This document shows positions 39,164-50,440 of a DNA stretch of 64,000 nucleotides, in pieces. The stretch covers positions 633,001-697,000 of the forward strand of contig NC_081818.1 in NCBI RefSeq assembly GCF_030704535.1, in the 5' to 3' direction. This DNA comes from Vitis vinifera (Eukaryota > Streptophyta > Magnoliopsida > Vitales > Vitaceae). The notes under the pieces are model-generated. The model had not been told where the DNA came from, did no database searches, and saw only the letters and a list, made by a program, of their open reading frames with translations. Both the position numbers and the translations under genes were made by a program. Position 1 is the first letter of the stretch; each line of letters opens with the position of its first letter.

Positions 39164-42100
39164 ATGGCCGCGATCTACAGTCTCTACATTATCAACAAAT
39201 CCGGGGGCTTAATCTTCTACAAGGTGAGAATCTCCTTTCCATTTCTACGGAAATCATTTTCCGCGAAAATTTTGATCGAGAAAATGAAAATGGGGAAAAG
39301 ATTCTTTTTTTTTTTTTTTGGAAACTATTCAGAGTAAATCGATAGTCCCTGGGAGATTTTTGCTTATGAAAATACGCCTTCACATCTGGAGTTCAATTTG
39401 GAAAAAAAAATTTGGAGGCTGTTTTTCTAGGTAAACAAACGGGGTCTGACCTTGTGTATGGGGATTTTAGGATTATGGATCGGCGGGACGGATGGACACG
39501 AATGATAGCTTGCGATTAGCGAGTTTGTGGCATTCGATGCATGCGATTTCTCAGCAGTTATCTCCAACTTTGGGTTGCTCGGGGATCGAGCTCCTTGAAG
39601 CTGATACATTCGACCTCCATTGCTTCCAATCGCTCACTGGTATATCACGATTTTATCCTAAATTGATGAGAATAAAAGAAAACTGAAATTGAAGGTTTTT
39701 TTTTTTTTTTTGGTTTTCTGTTTGGATCCAGAGATAAAAGTAGAGAATTAATAGCTCAACTAAGCTAGAGGAAATGATTGTGTAATAAGGTTTAATTCGG
39801 TGGAGTTTTCATTCCTTTTTTTTTTTCTTAGTGAGAAACAGTTTCTGAATAGTGTCGATCTAATCTTAGGGATTGTTGTTTCTCAGTGACCGAGTGGAAT
39901 CAGATGATAAGAGCTTAATTCCTTTGATTAAATTATGCTTTTCATTTTCCATTAATTGGATATTAATGGAGAGAATTCTTTTGTTAGTTGTAGTTTGGTT
40001 GGAGAGAATGCTGAGTGTTAGTTTCCTCAGGTGATAAATAGTGAAAGTTTGAAGTTCAAAATTTTAATTTCTGACTGACCAAAATAAATGTTGGTTGACT
40101 CTGTTGTGTTTTTGGCTTCAGTTGGTAGTGTGGATAGATTGTTTTTGGTTTCTGGATAGCAGTACTTGTATTTAGATGGAAATTAGATCAATGTTCTTAA
40201 ATTCAAAATCCAACTCGATAGTTTGATTGGATGTAATGTCTTACAGTCTCTTACCTTCAAATTGATTTCTACATAATTTTCTAAATAGGCACCTGAGATA
40301 AATAGACCAAGTACACAGTAGATACACAAAGTGTGCTAAGGGCAAGAAAAGAGGGAGACCACAAGCTAATTGACTTCCTAATCCCTTCCTAGAAAGCTAA
40401 TAAAATCAAGTGGAGGTCTAGATTCAAAGCCCAAAGAGGTGATAACCCAAAAAGACCTCATTCATTGAAAACCTATGGGTTCTTGTTAAGAAACCTTGTG
40501 TGCACTGGCTGAAGTCTTTTCTTTTTTGATAGGTAAATAAGAGCTTGTATTAGAAGTGCCTAGAAGCGGTGAAAACAATACACATGAGGTATACAAACAG
40601 GTTGCCCAAGAAACTAGGCGGATTGGCTAAAGTCTTTGTTTTTGTGCAGCTTATTATCTTGGGCTAACTTGTTTATAGAACATCCATCTATGTCCTTAGT
40701 TGATTTCATTGATTGGTTGGGGTCAGATTGAGGGAGGGAGTATTTTTGTTTTCCCTATCCTTTTTAGCGCTTTTTGGCGGCTGTTTGTATACACCGTGTG
40801 TACTTTGGTGCGCCGCTTTTGGTGTTTTAATATAATTTGCATTTACCTATCAAAAAAGAAAAAAAAAGAAACCTTGTGTGGATTAGAGCGGGAGGTATTT
40901 TCATATACCATGAAAAGAAGGTGGTCTATCCTTTTTTATTAGAAGGGAGCTGTTTGAGTGTGCTTGAGGGTCTGAGGAAAGGGTTCCATGTGCTTGCAAA
41001 GAATTGCAGAGGTGGTAGAATGGGCAAAGGAAGAAAGAAAAGAGCAAGAAGATATGATCATATAGTGAGACAAGTCAATTTGTTGACTTGGATGGAGAAG
41101 ATTAGGCAAGCCTTGGGCGGACCATGAGATTTGGGAATTAGTAGGCTGGTTTAGTACAAGGATAACTATAAAATTATAAACCCCCAAGAATTGTGCAAGT
41201 TGGATGGTTTATTCTTATTGTTTTATTTTTTGTTAAAGTGGGATATCCCAACCTCCTGTTGGACTATTATTTGTCTGTCGATAAATTTCTTTCCATTGCC
41301 TATATCCTCTGCTGCACACCCATACACACGAAACAGCTTATCTCTAGGAGCACAAACATTAGAATATCTTGTCACTATGAGTTGTCTTTGCTTAGTAACA
41401 TAGCATTTCTTGGTAGAGGAGTACAGTAGGTGACTTTTGAAGCTGAATTTCTGATTATTATAAGCATGTCTGATTCTGAAACTCTTACACCATTCTAGAG
41501 TTATGTTATAACTCCTTTAAACTATTTCATGCTTATTGAAAAATTTTCTAGATCTGTCACTAAGTTGTCTAATTGTAACCTATTAGATGACTGTCATTTG
41601 TAAGTACATTTGACTAAATAGAATGCTGGAAATTTACTAGCAACCCAGATGTTAAAAGTTTACTTGCAAATCTCTCCCCTCCACACTCAACGACTCCAAC
41701 ACATGGTTCATCCCTTCTGAATTTCTTTTGTGGTTCTTTAATGTATGCTGATCTTAATGGCATTGATACTGGTGTAAATTGTGGAATTTGTCTTGGGCTA
41801 TGGATTTTTACCTAGTTAGAATTTGAGTATTCAGTAGTATATCCCAAGGATGTTGTGCATGCCCACAAATATTTTAGTGTAAACCAGCTGGTTGATGTGA
41901 AATTTGAACCACTATAAGGCTGATATATCAATCTGATTGGCTTTCATGTAATCATTGGTTGCTTTGCTCTCAGAATTTTCCAGGAAACTTATTTCCATAT
42001 GAACATATTATCTTTTCCATTGGGTTAAAATAGTCCCCCAACAAGAACTGTCTCACTAAATTCCAGAACCATTCGTTTTCGTGCAGGGACAAAGTTCTTT

Positions 42101-42283
42101 GTGGTATGTGAGCCTGGAACACAGCACATGGAGGGTCTTTTGAAAGTCATCTATGAATTGTACACTGATTATGTACTAAAGAATCCCTTCTACGAAATGG
42201 AGATGCCCATACGATGTGAGCTTTTTGATATCAACCTATCCCAAGCCGTACAGAAGGATCGTGTTGCCTTGTTGGGGCGATGA
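39164..42283 (+). CDS. TRAPPC4: Trafficking protein particle complex subunit 4 (TRAPPC4/Trs23), three exons
   Basis: A core subunit of the TRAPP tethering complex, the GEF for Rab1/Ypt1-type GTPases at the ER-Golgi. Exons: 39164-39223, 39471-39639 and 42087-42283, all in phase, giving 141 aa, the plant family length. The protein starts [20 protein letters not shown] (longin/SNARE-like fold). The middle exon includes [20 protein letters not shown] and the last ends [13 protein letters not shown]. It appears intact. Intron 2 is 2.4 kb and carries a LINE-tail insertion. A partial pseudogene copy sits at about 53.8-54.9 kb. In Arabidopsis the orthologue (from memory At5g02280) neighbours ABCI20 (At5g02270), as here. 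Confidence 0.95.
40503..40865 (+). mobile_element. LINE 3' tails in inverted arrangement, with 15-bp target duplication
   Basis: The 15-base sequence AAGAAACCTTGTGTG occurs at 40488-40502 and again at 40866-40880, flanking a 363-bp insertion in TRAPPC4 intron 2. The right part (about 40725-40865) is a typical plant L1 tail ending TTTACCTATCAAAAAAG and an A-rich run. The left part (about 40523-40617) begins TTTTTTGATAGGTAAAT, the reverse complement of the same type of tail. So two tails face outward around about 100 bases. Downstream, 40880-41127 has a reading frame reminiscent of retroelement ORF1 proteins, so the insertion may lie in an older element (low confidence). Confidence 0.72.
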
Positions 42284-42794
42284 CCTACCCTTGTCTTACT
42301 ATGTGTTATTTTTGTCTGTAAATTTTTAGAACAATCCCTTTGCCAAGTTTGTTCAAACTTGATATCTGTTTAATTCTAGTTTTATGGATGATTGAAATAC
42401 TACAGCTATTAACAACTTTAAGAGATATGGCTTTCTTGGGGCTTGACTTATTTCATATTCATTTATTCATTCAGCTATTACACCGTTTAGTTAACCATGT
42501 ATGCTTCCAACATGTTCAGAAAAACCTTTGAAGGTGATTTTAGAAACCTTTAAGGTTGGTTTTGCTTGGATTTAATCAATTTAAAATGCATTTTGGATGA
42601 GTAAGAAATATATTCAAGTGCATGAATCAATTGAAATAGACTTGGTATTATTAAACCTTATTTTGTTATCATAAAAAAGCCCGAGCTAACAGTTTCCTTC
42701 ATGTTTGTTGTATGAAAATTGAAAAGATCAAATGGAAAAGAAGCCATCATTGTAGCAGATATGTTGTTACTGCAATTTTCTAATCCCCGCCATC

Positions 42795-43364
42795 TCATTT
42801 CAATGAAACCCCAACAATATACTGGTTCACACTCACTGAAGTTTCACAGGTTATGATCATATCTCGGCTGATACCATCGGTTGGTGAGTCTATAGGGAGC
42901 CCATTCGCGCAGTTGTAGGCCAGCGTCTGCGATTCCCCCGGCTGGGTAATGCTCTCATACTCTTTCTTCTCCGACAACTGGTAGGCCACTTTCAGCATTT
43001 CCATTATTGAATTATAAAGACTCACACAATTTCTGAAAGACTCCTTCAATGCAGTATCGGTGGAATTGTCCATGAACTTTGTGAAAGTGTCGTAGTTGCT
43101 ACTTCCTTGTTTCATCGTTAGATTGATTGATATCAGAGAAAGCCCATGCAGATCAGCTGAGGTGGTGCCCGGAACGCTTTCCAGAATGCCCTCACAGATT
43201 TCCTGGTTCTGGGTTTGGGAGCAGATGCTGGCCAAGGTCTCTTGGGTGACCCCAGAAGTGGGAGAGGTGAAGAGAGAAAATACCATGAGAAGAGCAGCAA
43301 ACATGAAGGTAAGAGATGACTCCATTACCATTTTTCCTATTTGGGTTGTGAGAAAGTTCGCCAT
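42795..43364 (-). CDS. PMEI-domain protein (invertase/pectin-methylesterase inhibitor-like)
   Basis: A single exon of 189 aa. A hydrophobic signal segment covers about residues 16-35 (SSLTFMFAALLMVFSLF). The PMEI cysteine block SICSQTQNQEIC (C-x8-C) is followed by further cysteines in FRNC, YNC and ITC. It is very different from the inhibitor pair at 32-37 kb, so it is a separate subfamily. Starts at residue 1 (MANFL), 12 (MVMES) or 14 are possible; the latter two would give a more typical signal peptide. It is convergent with TRAPPC4, whose stop lies about 500 bases away. Confidence 0.8.
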   Translation of the reverse strand: MANFLTTQIGKMVMESSLTFMFAALLMVFSLFTSPTSGVTQETLASICSQTQNQEICEGILESVPGTTSADLHGLSLISINLTMKQGSSNYDTFTKFMDNSTDTALKESFRNCVSLYNSIMEMLKVAYQLSEKKEYESITQPGESQTLAYNCANGLPIDSPTDGISRDMIITCETSVSVNQYIVGVSLK

Positions 43365-44433
43365 GGATCCCTATGTTCAAATAGGAAATTTCTTGGCCAA
43401 ATCTGGTTAAGGAAAAATGAGAAAAAAAATCCCGAGAGCAATTTGAGGATTGTTTCACGGATGTTTTGGTTAAAAATGTGGATTTAAATTTGGAAACTTA
43501 AAATGAAAATGGCGAGAAACTCAAAATTTTTGGAGGGAAATTGGGAAGAATGGTCAATAATTTGAGAAGATTCTTTTTTGAAGATTCATCTGCAAGTTGA
43601 TGGAAACCCAAGTGCTAAGAAAAGTATAAACAAATCTGAAAACACAGTTTTATTATCAGTTTGTGGGGTTCAGCCATTGGAATCAACCAAACAAACCCTT
43701 CTTTTATAGGTGAGGAAATCAACCAAACAAACCCTCCACAGAGCAAAAGACTCGTTCATTCAAACAAGAGTCTTCATGCATGCTGAGTAGTTACAATTTA
43801 GAAATTTCATCCATACTGAAGTTTTAATCCGTTATTAAATTTTGAAACAGTCTGTCAAAATTTGTTTTAATTGGTCATTGAATTTTAAAACTGTCATTTG
43901 ACTTTAATGTATAATTTCACCAATCTATTCAACTTTAATTTGAATAATCTGTGTAATTTGCAGTTTCTAAGTCAAGAAATTTTACTTCAAAAGTCTACTT
44001 CTAGGGAGCACCGACTAATATCAGAAAAGGGTATCGACATTTCACTAATATTTGACCATCGATTTTTATAAAAGTCAATTTTATAATAATTTTAGGCAAC
44101 GTTTTCTAACATTTCTAATACTGAAATTTTTTAAATAATTCTTAAAATCATTGTCAAATATGAAATATATCCTAAATGTCATATAACTTTGAATATTGTA
44201 TAAAAAGAAATTTAAATAATTTTTTGTTCCTAATAAGCTCTAAGAAATCAAGATATGAACTCATCTCTACCATCTCCTAGGGTGAAAAATGCAAAGATCT
44301 TGAACACACGTGATAGAAAGAACTATATATCAGAATTGGGTATTATTCTTAGAGGCCAAAATACTCATTCCAGTCAATAAAACCATAACCCATACATCAA
44401 TTTGTGTAGGGTGGATAGTGGGCAGTAGTTTTC
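43365..44433. other. Intergenic spacer
   Basis: Leader and promoter of the PMEI-like gene, then AT-rich sequence. A 19-base direct repeat (AATCAACCAAACAAACCCT) occurs near 43681 and 43717. No other feature was recognised. Confidence 0.4.
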
Positions 44434-47345
44434 TTATTGTCTCAAGACACTGTTTGAACTTAAGAAAAAATTCTCTTCACCAGCAATGGTGGAGTGCAGT
44501 CTTCCAGCAGCCCATCCATTGTTCAATGCACGAACGGCAGCACGAGCAGGGTCCCCGGCCACTCGGCTGCCCTCAACTTGGCTTTCAAATTCTGGAAGGC
44601 CGACTGCCTTTCGTTCTTTCCTTCTTTTCCTCCCCTCATCTCTTTCCTTCCTTAGCCAACTCTCCACTGTTCTCTGCAAAATCCACACATCTATGGTAAT
44701 AGAAAGTTGCTAGCAGTATATATAACAAACAATTTTGAATCAAGAATTCAATGGAGGGAGGAGGATTGAAACATCTAGATCAAAAAGGGTGGGATAACTA
44801 ACCATTAGTGACAAATTGCTCATCTCCCTGACCTTTTCCATTGGCATTGCTAATTGTAATTTCCCATGAGCCACATACACCTGAAAACACCAAACCGCTT
44901 TCACAGAGCTGAAACCAAATCTAGATAGGAAACATGGAGGAAGAAAGGGAGCAAGACATACAAGATGGGATGGCCAATTCTCCAGACCATCAAATATATG
45001 CGTCGCATAGATGATTGTAGCACCTCGCTCTTCACATTCCTTTCTGAGGAACTTCAGAAGGTCGGCCCTGGCCAGTACATCAAGATCAACTGTTATCTCG
45101 TCTAGAAGAAGAACCTATATAAACAAGGGAACCAATTTCAAGTTATTGAAATCTCAAGAATTTCCAATGGAAGTGTAGAGTGAATGCATGCTTTCAAAAG
45201 GTCCAATTCTTTAAGAGGTAGAAGCTTGATGTTACTTTGAATGGCTTGAGGAGACCCATACAGATTTGCACCCGTCTTCTCTGACCATCAGACACCTTGT
45301 GAAGTCTCCATGATAGATCAATATCTAAAACCTACAACACCACAAGAAAAATTTTTCATTCTGAACTCAGTTCTTGTGATTTAACTTCAATGGAATTTTG
45401 TTTCAATACATGGGTACAAGCAAACAAGCAAGTTGAGCGGATAGAAATCACACAACATTACAAGATTGAAGTTTTGGTGTTTCTGATTCACATCTTACCT
45501 TGATTAGTTCAGCTCTTCTTTGAGGATCAATACCCGATACTCCAAATATCATTTTCTCAGCTGAAACATCCATTTGAATCGGAACCTCAAACCCAGCAAA
45601 GGCAACGTCTCGCCTCCACTGCAGAACAAAATCCTTCCTTAAGAAAAAAGTGCTTGTTCATGATTGAAAATGTGTTACAAGTGATGAAGGATGACCTAAA
45701 AGTGAAAATTTTTTAGGAGATAGGATTGATTTACGAGCTCCATTTAGCTTGTGTACATAAATTATCAATTAATATAGCTGAGCAATCTTAAATCTCAATG
45801 ATGAGCAACCTCATTTATCAACATGGGCACACTGCGTTTTTCGATTTTACTTTCCTTCAGTTCAAAAGAACCAATTATTAACCCTACAAGCCACTGAAGA
45901 TCTGTTACAAGTTTTGGACATTTTTTTCAATAGAAACTATTTGCAAACTACATTTTCCTCTCTAAAATGGTGCCCTAAGATTCAGCAATGTCAAATTCAA
46001 GATGGATTGTAAAAAAAGCCACTGAAGATCTGTTACAAGTTTTGGACATCTTTTTCAATAGAAACTATTTGCAAACTACATTTTCCTCTCTAAAATGGTG
46101 CCCTAAGATTCAGCAATGTCAAATTCAAGATGGATTGTTAAAAATAAAATAAAATAAATAAAAAAATAAAAAATAAGAACAAACCTCTCCTCCAAGATAG
46201 CAGAGGTCACCAGAAGATGTCAAGGCAGTGTCATGAAAAGCCGATCTTCCAAGTACTCGAACCATGTGAGGTTCTACCATGTGCTTCCCACCCAAGATTT
46301 TCAGAATTGTAGTTTTCCCTATAAACACACAAACCCATTAGAAGTTCAGATTTTCCATTCAAAATACCTTGTGTTTGAAAACAGAAAATGCCTGAAAAAA
46401 AGAAGCAATCAAACCAATTTGTCCCTATTTGAGAGAAACCAATGACAATCATGATTTTCCCTATAAAACTCCATGTGTTTGGTCACTGGGAAACGCAGGA
46501 AATAAAGGTAATTAAATCTACCCGCCTCCATTTTCTCAGTGAAACCAATAAGAATCAGTAGTGTGCTTTCCCTCCCAAGATTTTCAGAATTGTAGTTTTC
46601 TCTACAAACAAACAAACCCATTAAAAGTTGAGAGTTTCCCTACTAACTATCTAGTCTTTGATTACTGAAAATGCATGAAAAGAGAAGCAATAAAAATTGT
46701 TATTTTCCCTAGAAAATTCCATTTGTTGGATCACTGAGAAATGGAGGGGAAAAGGTAATTAAATCTACTCGCCACCATTTTCTCCGTGAAACCAATAACA
46801 ATAAGTCATTTTTCCTACAAATTTCCATGTGTTTTGGCTACTGGGAAATGCAGGAAAAGAAAAGCAATCAAATGATTCAAATCTACTAGTCTTTCTCAAG
46901 CGCCCATTTTCCAAAGGAACCGCACTTTTCCCTTGAAAATTCTACCCATTTGCCGAATGAGAAAATCAACGAAATCCACTTGGGCCCATTCCCTCATAGA
47001 AACCCACAAAACTGATGACATTCCCTAGAAACAACCAAACCCACCAGAAATACGATTTCCCCCACAGTTGGTAGGTGGGAAAGGCAAGAAAATAAAAACA
47101 AAATCAACATTCGGACTCGTCCCTTTCTGGGTTCATTCAAAAAGCAGCGTTTGGAAGGAGGGGCCAAGAAGTGAACCTGCGCCATTGGATCCGACGAGGA
47201 GGCAGCGGTCGCCGGAGTTGAGAGTGAGAGAGAAGTGGTCGATCAGAGGCGTAGATCCGGGAGGAGGTTGGCCGTCGATTCCTGGGTAGGTGAATCTCAG
47301 ATTGTTGATCTCCACCGTTTGCTTCGAGATGTCCTTCACTGCCAT
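44434..47345 (-). CDS. ABCI20: ABC transporter I family soluble ATPase (ABCI19/20/21 type), seven exons
   Basis: A soluble ABC ATPase without membrane domains. Arabidopsis ABCI19/20/21 form a complex at the ER and affect cytokinin responses (family knowledge). Exons in transcript order: 47177-47345, 46185-46318, 45499-45618, 45236-45331, 44962-45114, 44803-44880 and 44434-44673. All are in phase, giving 329 aa, the family length. Motifs: Walker A GSNGAGKT at 52-59 (split across intron 1), signature SDGQRRR at 155-161, Walker B VLLLDE at 174-179 and H-loop His212 (YATHIFDG). The C-terminus is basic, then ends ...NSVLRQ. The ATG at 47345 is the first in frame. Introns 1 and 2 carry internal duplications (separate entries). 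It appears intact, unlike its exon-1 fragments at 58.2 and 62.6 kb. Confidence 0.94.
45888..46139. repeat. 128-bp-period tandem duplication in ABCI20 intron 2
   Basis: Two copies of about 123 bases start at 45888 and 46016, each beginning AAGCCACTGAAGATCTGTTA and ending GATGGATTGT. They differ at about one position, so the duplication is very recent. Confidence 0.93.
46557..46640 (-). repeat. Copy of the 5' part of ABCI20 exon 2 within intron 1
   Basis: On the minus strand this segment repeats the intron-1 acceptor region and the first part of exon 2 (encoding KTTILKILG). The copy carries TGTAGAGAAAACTACAATTC where the real exon has TATAGGGAAAACTACAATTC. It reads like a decoy exon start followed by a diverged tail. 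More diffuse copies of the flanking CAxTGxGAAA...GGTAATTAAAT segment occur across 46440-46860. Confidence 0.75.
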
Positions 47346-47935
47346 TGTTGTCAATACAGGAGGAGGAGAAGAATTTATATATAGATTTAGAGAGGGAGAG
47401 ACGTGGCATGTTGTCAGACGCTAGAAGCATTGGTTGGGTGCGGAAGATTCCACGTATCTACAGTGAGTCACCAAGGGTTGGTAAGGTTTTTATGGGCTGT
47501 AATGTTTTCGGCAACATTTATAAAAAGTAGTTTTTGAAAGCTGTCATACGATCCTTTACACAACAAAAATCTATTTCAAACCTAAAATAATATTTTTAAA
47601 TATATTTTTTTATATATAATATCTTATTTTTAATCATTCTGACCTTCAAAATCGTACACAAAACGTAGAGTATATAACCTTTGTGCTTTTATTGTTTCCA
47701 AAGATTTTAAATTAGGGAAATAGTTGTTTTCTCGCAACAAAAATAGCTTCAAGAAATAAAATTGATTTCACATTCTATCTCTATCCCAGAATTTCAAACA
47801 TGACAATCAATAAAAGCCCAAAGGGGTAGTGGCATCATTTATTACATCCAACATTCATAAACATAACAAACTCCAATCAACAACAAAAAAGTAAATCAAA
47901 CACTCTATCCGCTCAAGCAACCGATCATGAATCGT

Positions 47936-49300
47936 CTAGGCAGCCGATGTGGGCGCAATGTACTGGACTACGCCGGCCTCCAAAAGCGCCGCCGTTCACG
48001 GCTGTCCTTTTGCAGATGAGTTCCCGTAATCCAAGCTCTCATCATTGTATATATCCCACCACTTCTTTACCAACATCTTTATATCCTCCCTCTCCATGTT
48101 CTCCTCCTGCCCAGTATACTTCCATGGCTTTGAACCCTGAAAATCCAATACAGGCTTGTAAGTACTAACTTATCGGATTAAAAATAAATGAGACTTAAGG
48201 CAGCACAATTGCAACTTAAGGCTGCAAAACTGCACGATTGCGAACAACTTTGGTTTAAAAATAAATGACACTTACGGCAGTACAATAGCGAACAACTTTG
48301 GTTCTTTCAAGGTCGACGTGTTCTGGGTGGCGCCATAGCATGGGCAAACCAAGGTTGTAGATTAGTGTAATGGGCATGTAGGTGTCTTTGAAGAACATAT
48401 TCAAATAGTCCTGCAAACAGATGTATATATAAGAAAGGAGATTTTCAAATATTTGATACAACTGAAAGGAAATTTTTGATGAACAAGAAATAGGCCACCA
48501 TGCAAAAATTGTTCGAAACACTCCTTAAACTAGTTCAAAATGAGAAAAACATCCTCATGAAATTTGGCCAACCTGCTCAGCAAAAGTGCTAGCAGGAGTG
48601 ATCTTGAGAGTGCTAAGGAGATGGTCATAGACGGAGAGGTTAGGCTCGAAGATAAACATGCTGGCGTTGAAGTAGAAAGGAGGCTCCGGACCCATCTCCG
48701 CCGGCCACTTCACCTTCTCCGGTTACTGCTGGCAGTACCCAATCTTGTACTGCAGCGAGTTGCTCCACGTCTTCTCACAGAAACAGTCCATCACAGCATA
48801 GAAATACCCATCATCCAAATCAAACAAATGGTCTATGTTACCAAACACCTGTATGTCTCCGTCCAAGTATATCATCTTACTGTATTCCACAAACTGAAAA
48901 CCAAAAAAAAAGGAACCCAGAATTAGAAAAGGTCAAGGAAGAATCAGAGGGTGAAAATTTGATGAAATGGCTAAAGACCCACCTCCCAGATGCGGAGTTT
49001 GGAGTAGTTGATGACGTAGTAGGCCATGGTGAACTGGGTCTGGTTCTCCGGCGGGTTCACCGGCTCGATCTCCTTGACGACGCAGCCCTGTTCCTTCAGA
49101 ATGCGGCGGTGCTCCGCCGGGACGTCCGGCAGTACCGCCACCACAAGTGGGTATGCGGTTTTAACTTTTCTCAGCCCCTTGGCCAGCCCCACCACGCCCT
49201 TCACGTAGTCGCCGTTTCCGGCCAAGAACGTCACATATGCCCGGCTGGAAATGCTGGCAGCCTTGGCCAAACCAGTTGCAGAGGCCAAAGTAGGAGGCAT
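47936..49300 (-). pseudogene. Galactinol synthase, copy A (broken)
   Basis: A GT8-family galactinol synthase with the four-exon layout of intact copy B: 48983-49300, 48573-48893, 48276-48410 and 47936-48136. Splice sites and exon lengths are kept (318, 321 and 135 bases, then 201 against 204). Two lesions are visible against copy B. In exon 2 the codon after YCQQ is TAA instead of TGT. In exon 4 two bases are lost after GQP, giving a stop at once (TGA at 47996-47998) and losing the APSAA tail. The N-terminus is MPPTLASATGLAKAAS from 49300; another ATG lies in frame at 49312. Its TATA box region (49372-49452) is duplicated. With these lesions it cannot make a full enzyme. Confidence 0.88.
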
Positions 49301-49312
49301 TAGAGCCTTCAA

Positions 49313-49521
49313 CCAAAGAAAACTAGAAAGAAAATGAGGGAAAGTTGATTGTTGTAGATTTTGGGTGTGGTGTTATATAGGGAGGGGGGGTGGGGGTGTG
49401 ATAGAGACATGAAATGTTATATAGGGAGGGTGAGGGGGTGGGGAGACATGAAATGGTAATCCGTCGGCTAAACACTCCCCCCAATATGGTATGAAATACT
49501 AACACACAAATAAATAAATAA

Positions 49522-49594
<73 letters not shown>

Positions 49595-50440
49595 CTTTAA
49601 CAACACATATAAAATATTTTATAAGTTAAATAATTTTTTTTCAAAAATATTAAATTAAATAAAAGTTTAAATTAATTTTTTTTTCAAAAATATTAAATTA
49701 AATTAAAGTATTTAAAAAAAATATTAAATTAAATATTTTTTTTAAATATTAAATTAAATAAAAGTATTTTAAAAAATATTAAATTACATAAAAGTATTTT
49801 TTAAAAATATTAATTTTTTTTCTCAAAATCGACAAAGATCATTTTTAAAAATACTGAAGGATGATATCCTTCAACTCAATTTCCATACTTTTATTAGATT
49901 TTGGACTCAATTTGAAGAGTTACACGGACCTTTTATTAATTTGGGACTCTATCTATCCCAAAACATAATTCTCCCTTTTCTATTTTTAGAAAATATATTG
50001 TTTTTATCTAAATAAGATTCTTATACCTTATAGTTTCCTTTTTCTACCCTATAATCAATTAATCATAGTCCATTTTTAATTTTTTTCTGTACGACATAAT
50101 AAGAGTCTCGGTCCTACTTTCTTGTAACTGTTTCTTTATCCATATTTGTTTAATTATTTACAACACTACCATTCCCCATATACAGTGAACAAAACCAAGA
50201 GTTTTAGACCGACCCAATTCCAAAATCAATATTGGGATTGAAACACTTGCCCAACCACTATGAAAATGACAACTGACAACTAGTTACATGAGCCACTCAG
50301 CCACCCATGCTAGACAACTAGATGAACCAGGTTGAGATTTAAGAGTCAGTAAACATTGTGATTGTGCTGCTGAATTGGGAGAAAATCGATTATGAAATTA
50401 AAGGAATTTCGCATGTACGAATTATGACGTGTGAACCCAA
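49313..50440. other. Promoter of GolS copy A, (TA)n microsatellite and AT-rich filler
   Basis: The TATA-type sequence at 49373-49379 (TATATAA on the minus strand) and its surroundings are duplicated, with repeats at 49372-49411 and 49412-49452. A (TA)n microsatellite of about 30 units follows at 49527-49588. Degenerate AAATATTAAATTAAATAAAAGTATTT repeats cover about 49615-49815. Confidence 0.7.

Noticed and set aside
40837-41127. Frame in TRAPPC4 intron 2 resembling retroelement ORF1-type proteins
   Set aside because: Only a vague resemblance and the frame crosses the LINE target duplication; mentioned with the LINE entry but not called as a gene.
44310-44699. 129-codon open frame on the plus strand
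   Set aside because: Antisense to the last exon of ABCI20, whose frame, splice site and motifs are secure.
48959-49303. Open frame of 114 codons antisense to GolS exon 1, also seen at 56691-57002
   Set aside because: It is conserved only because the sense exon is conserved; GC-rich codons on one strand leave the other open. No start context or splice support.
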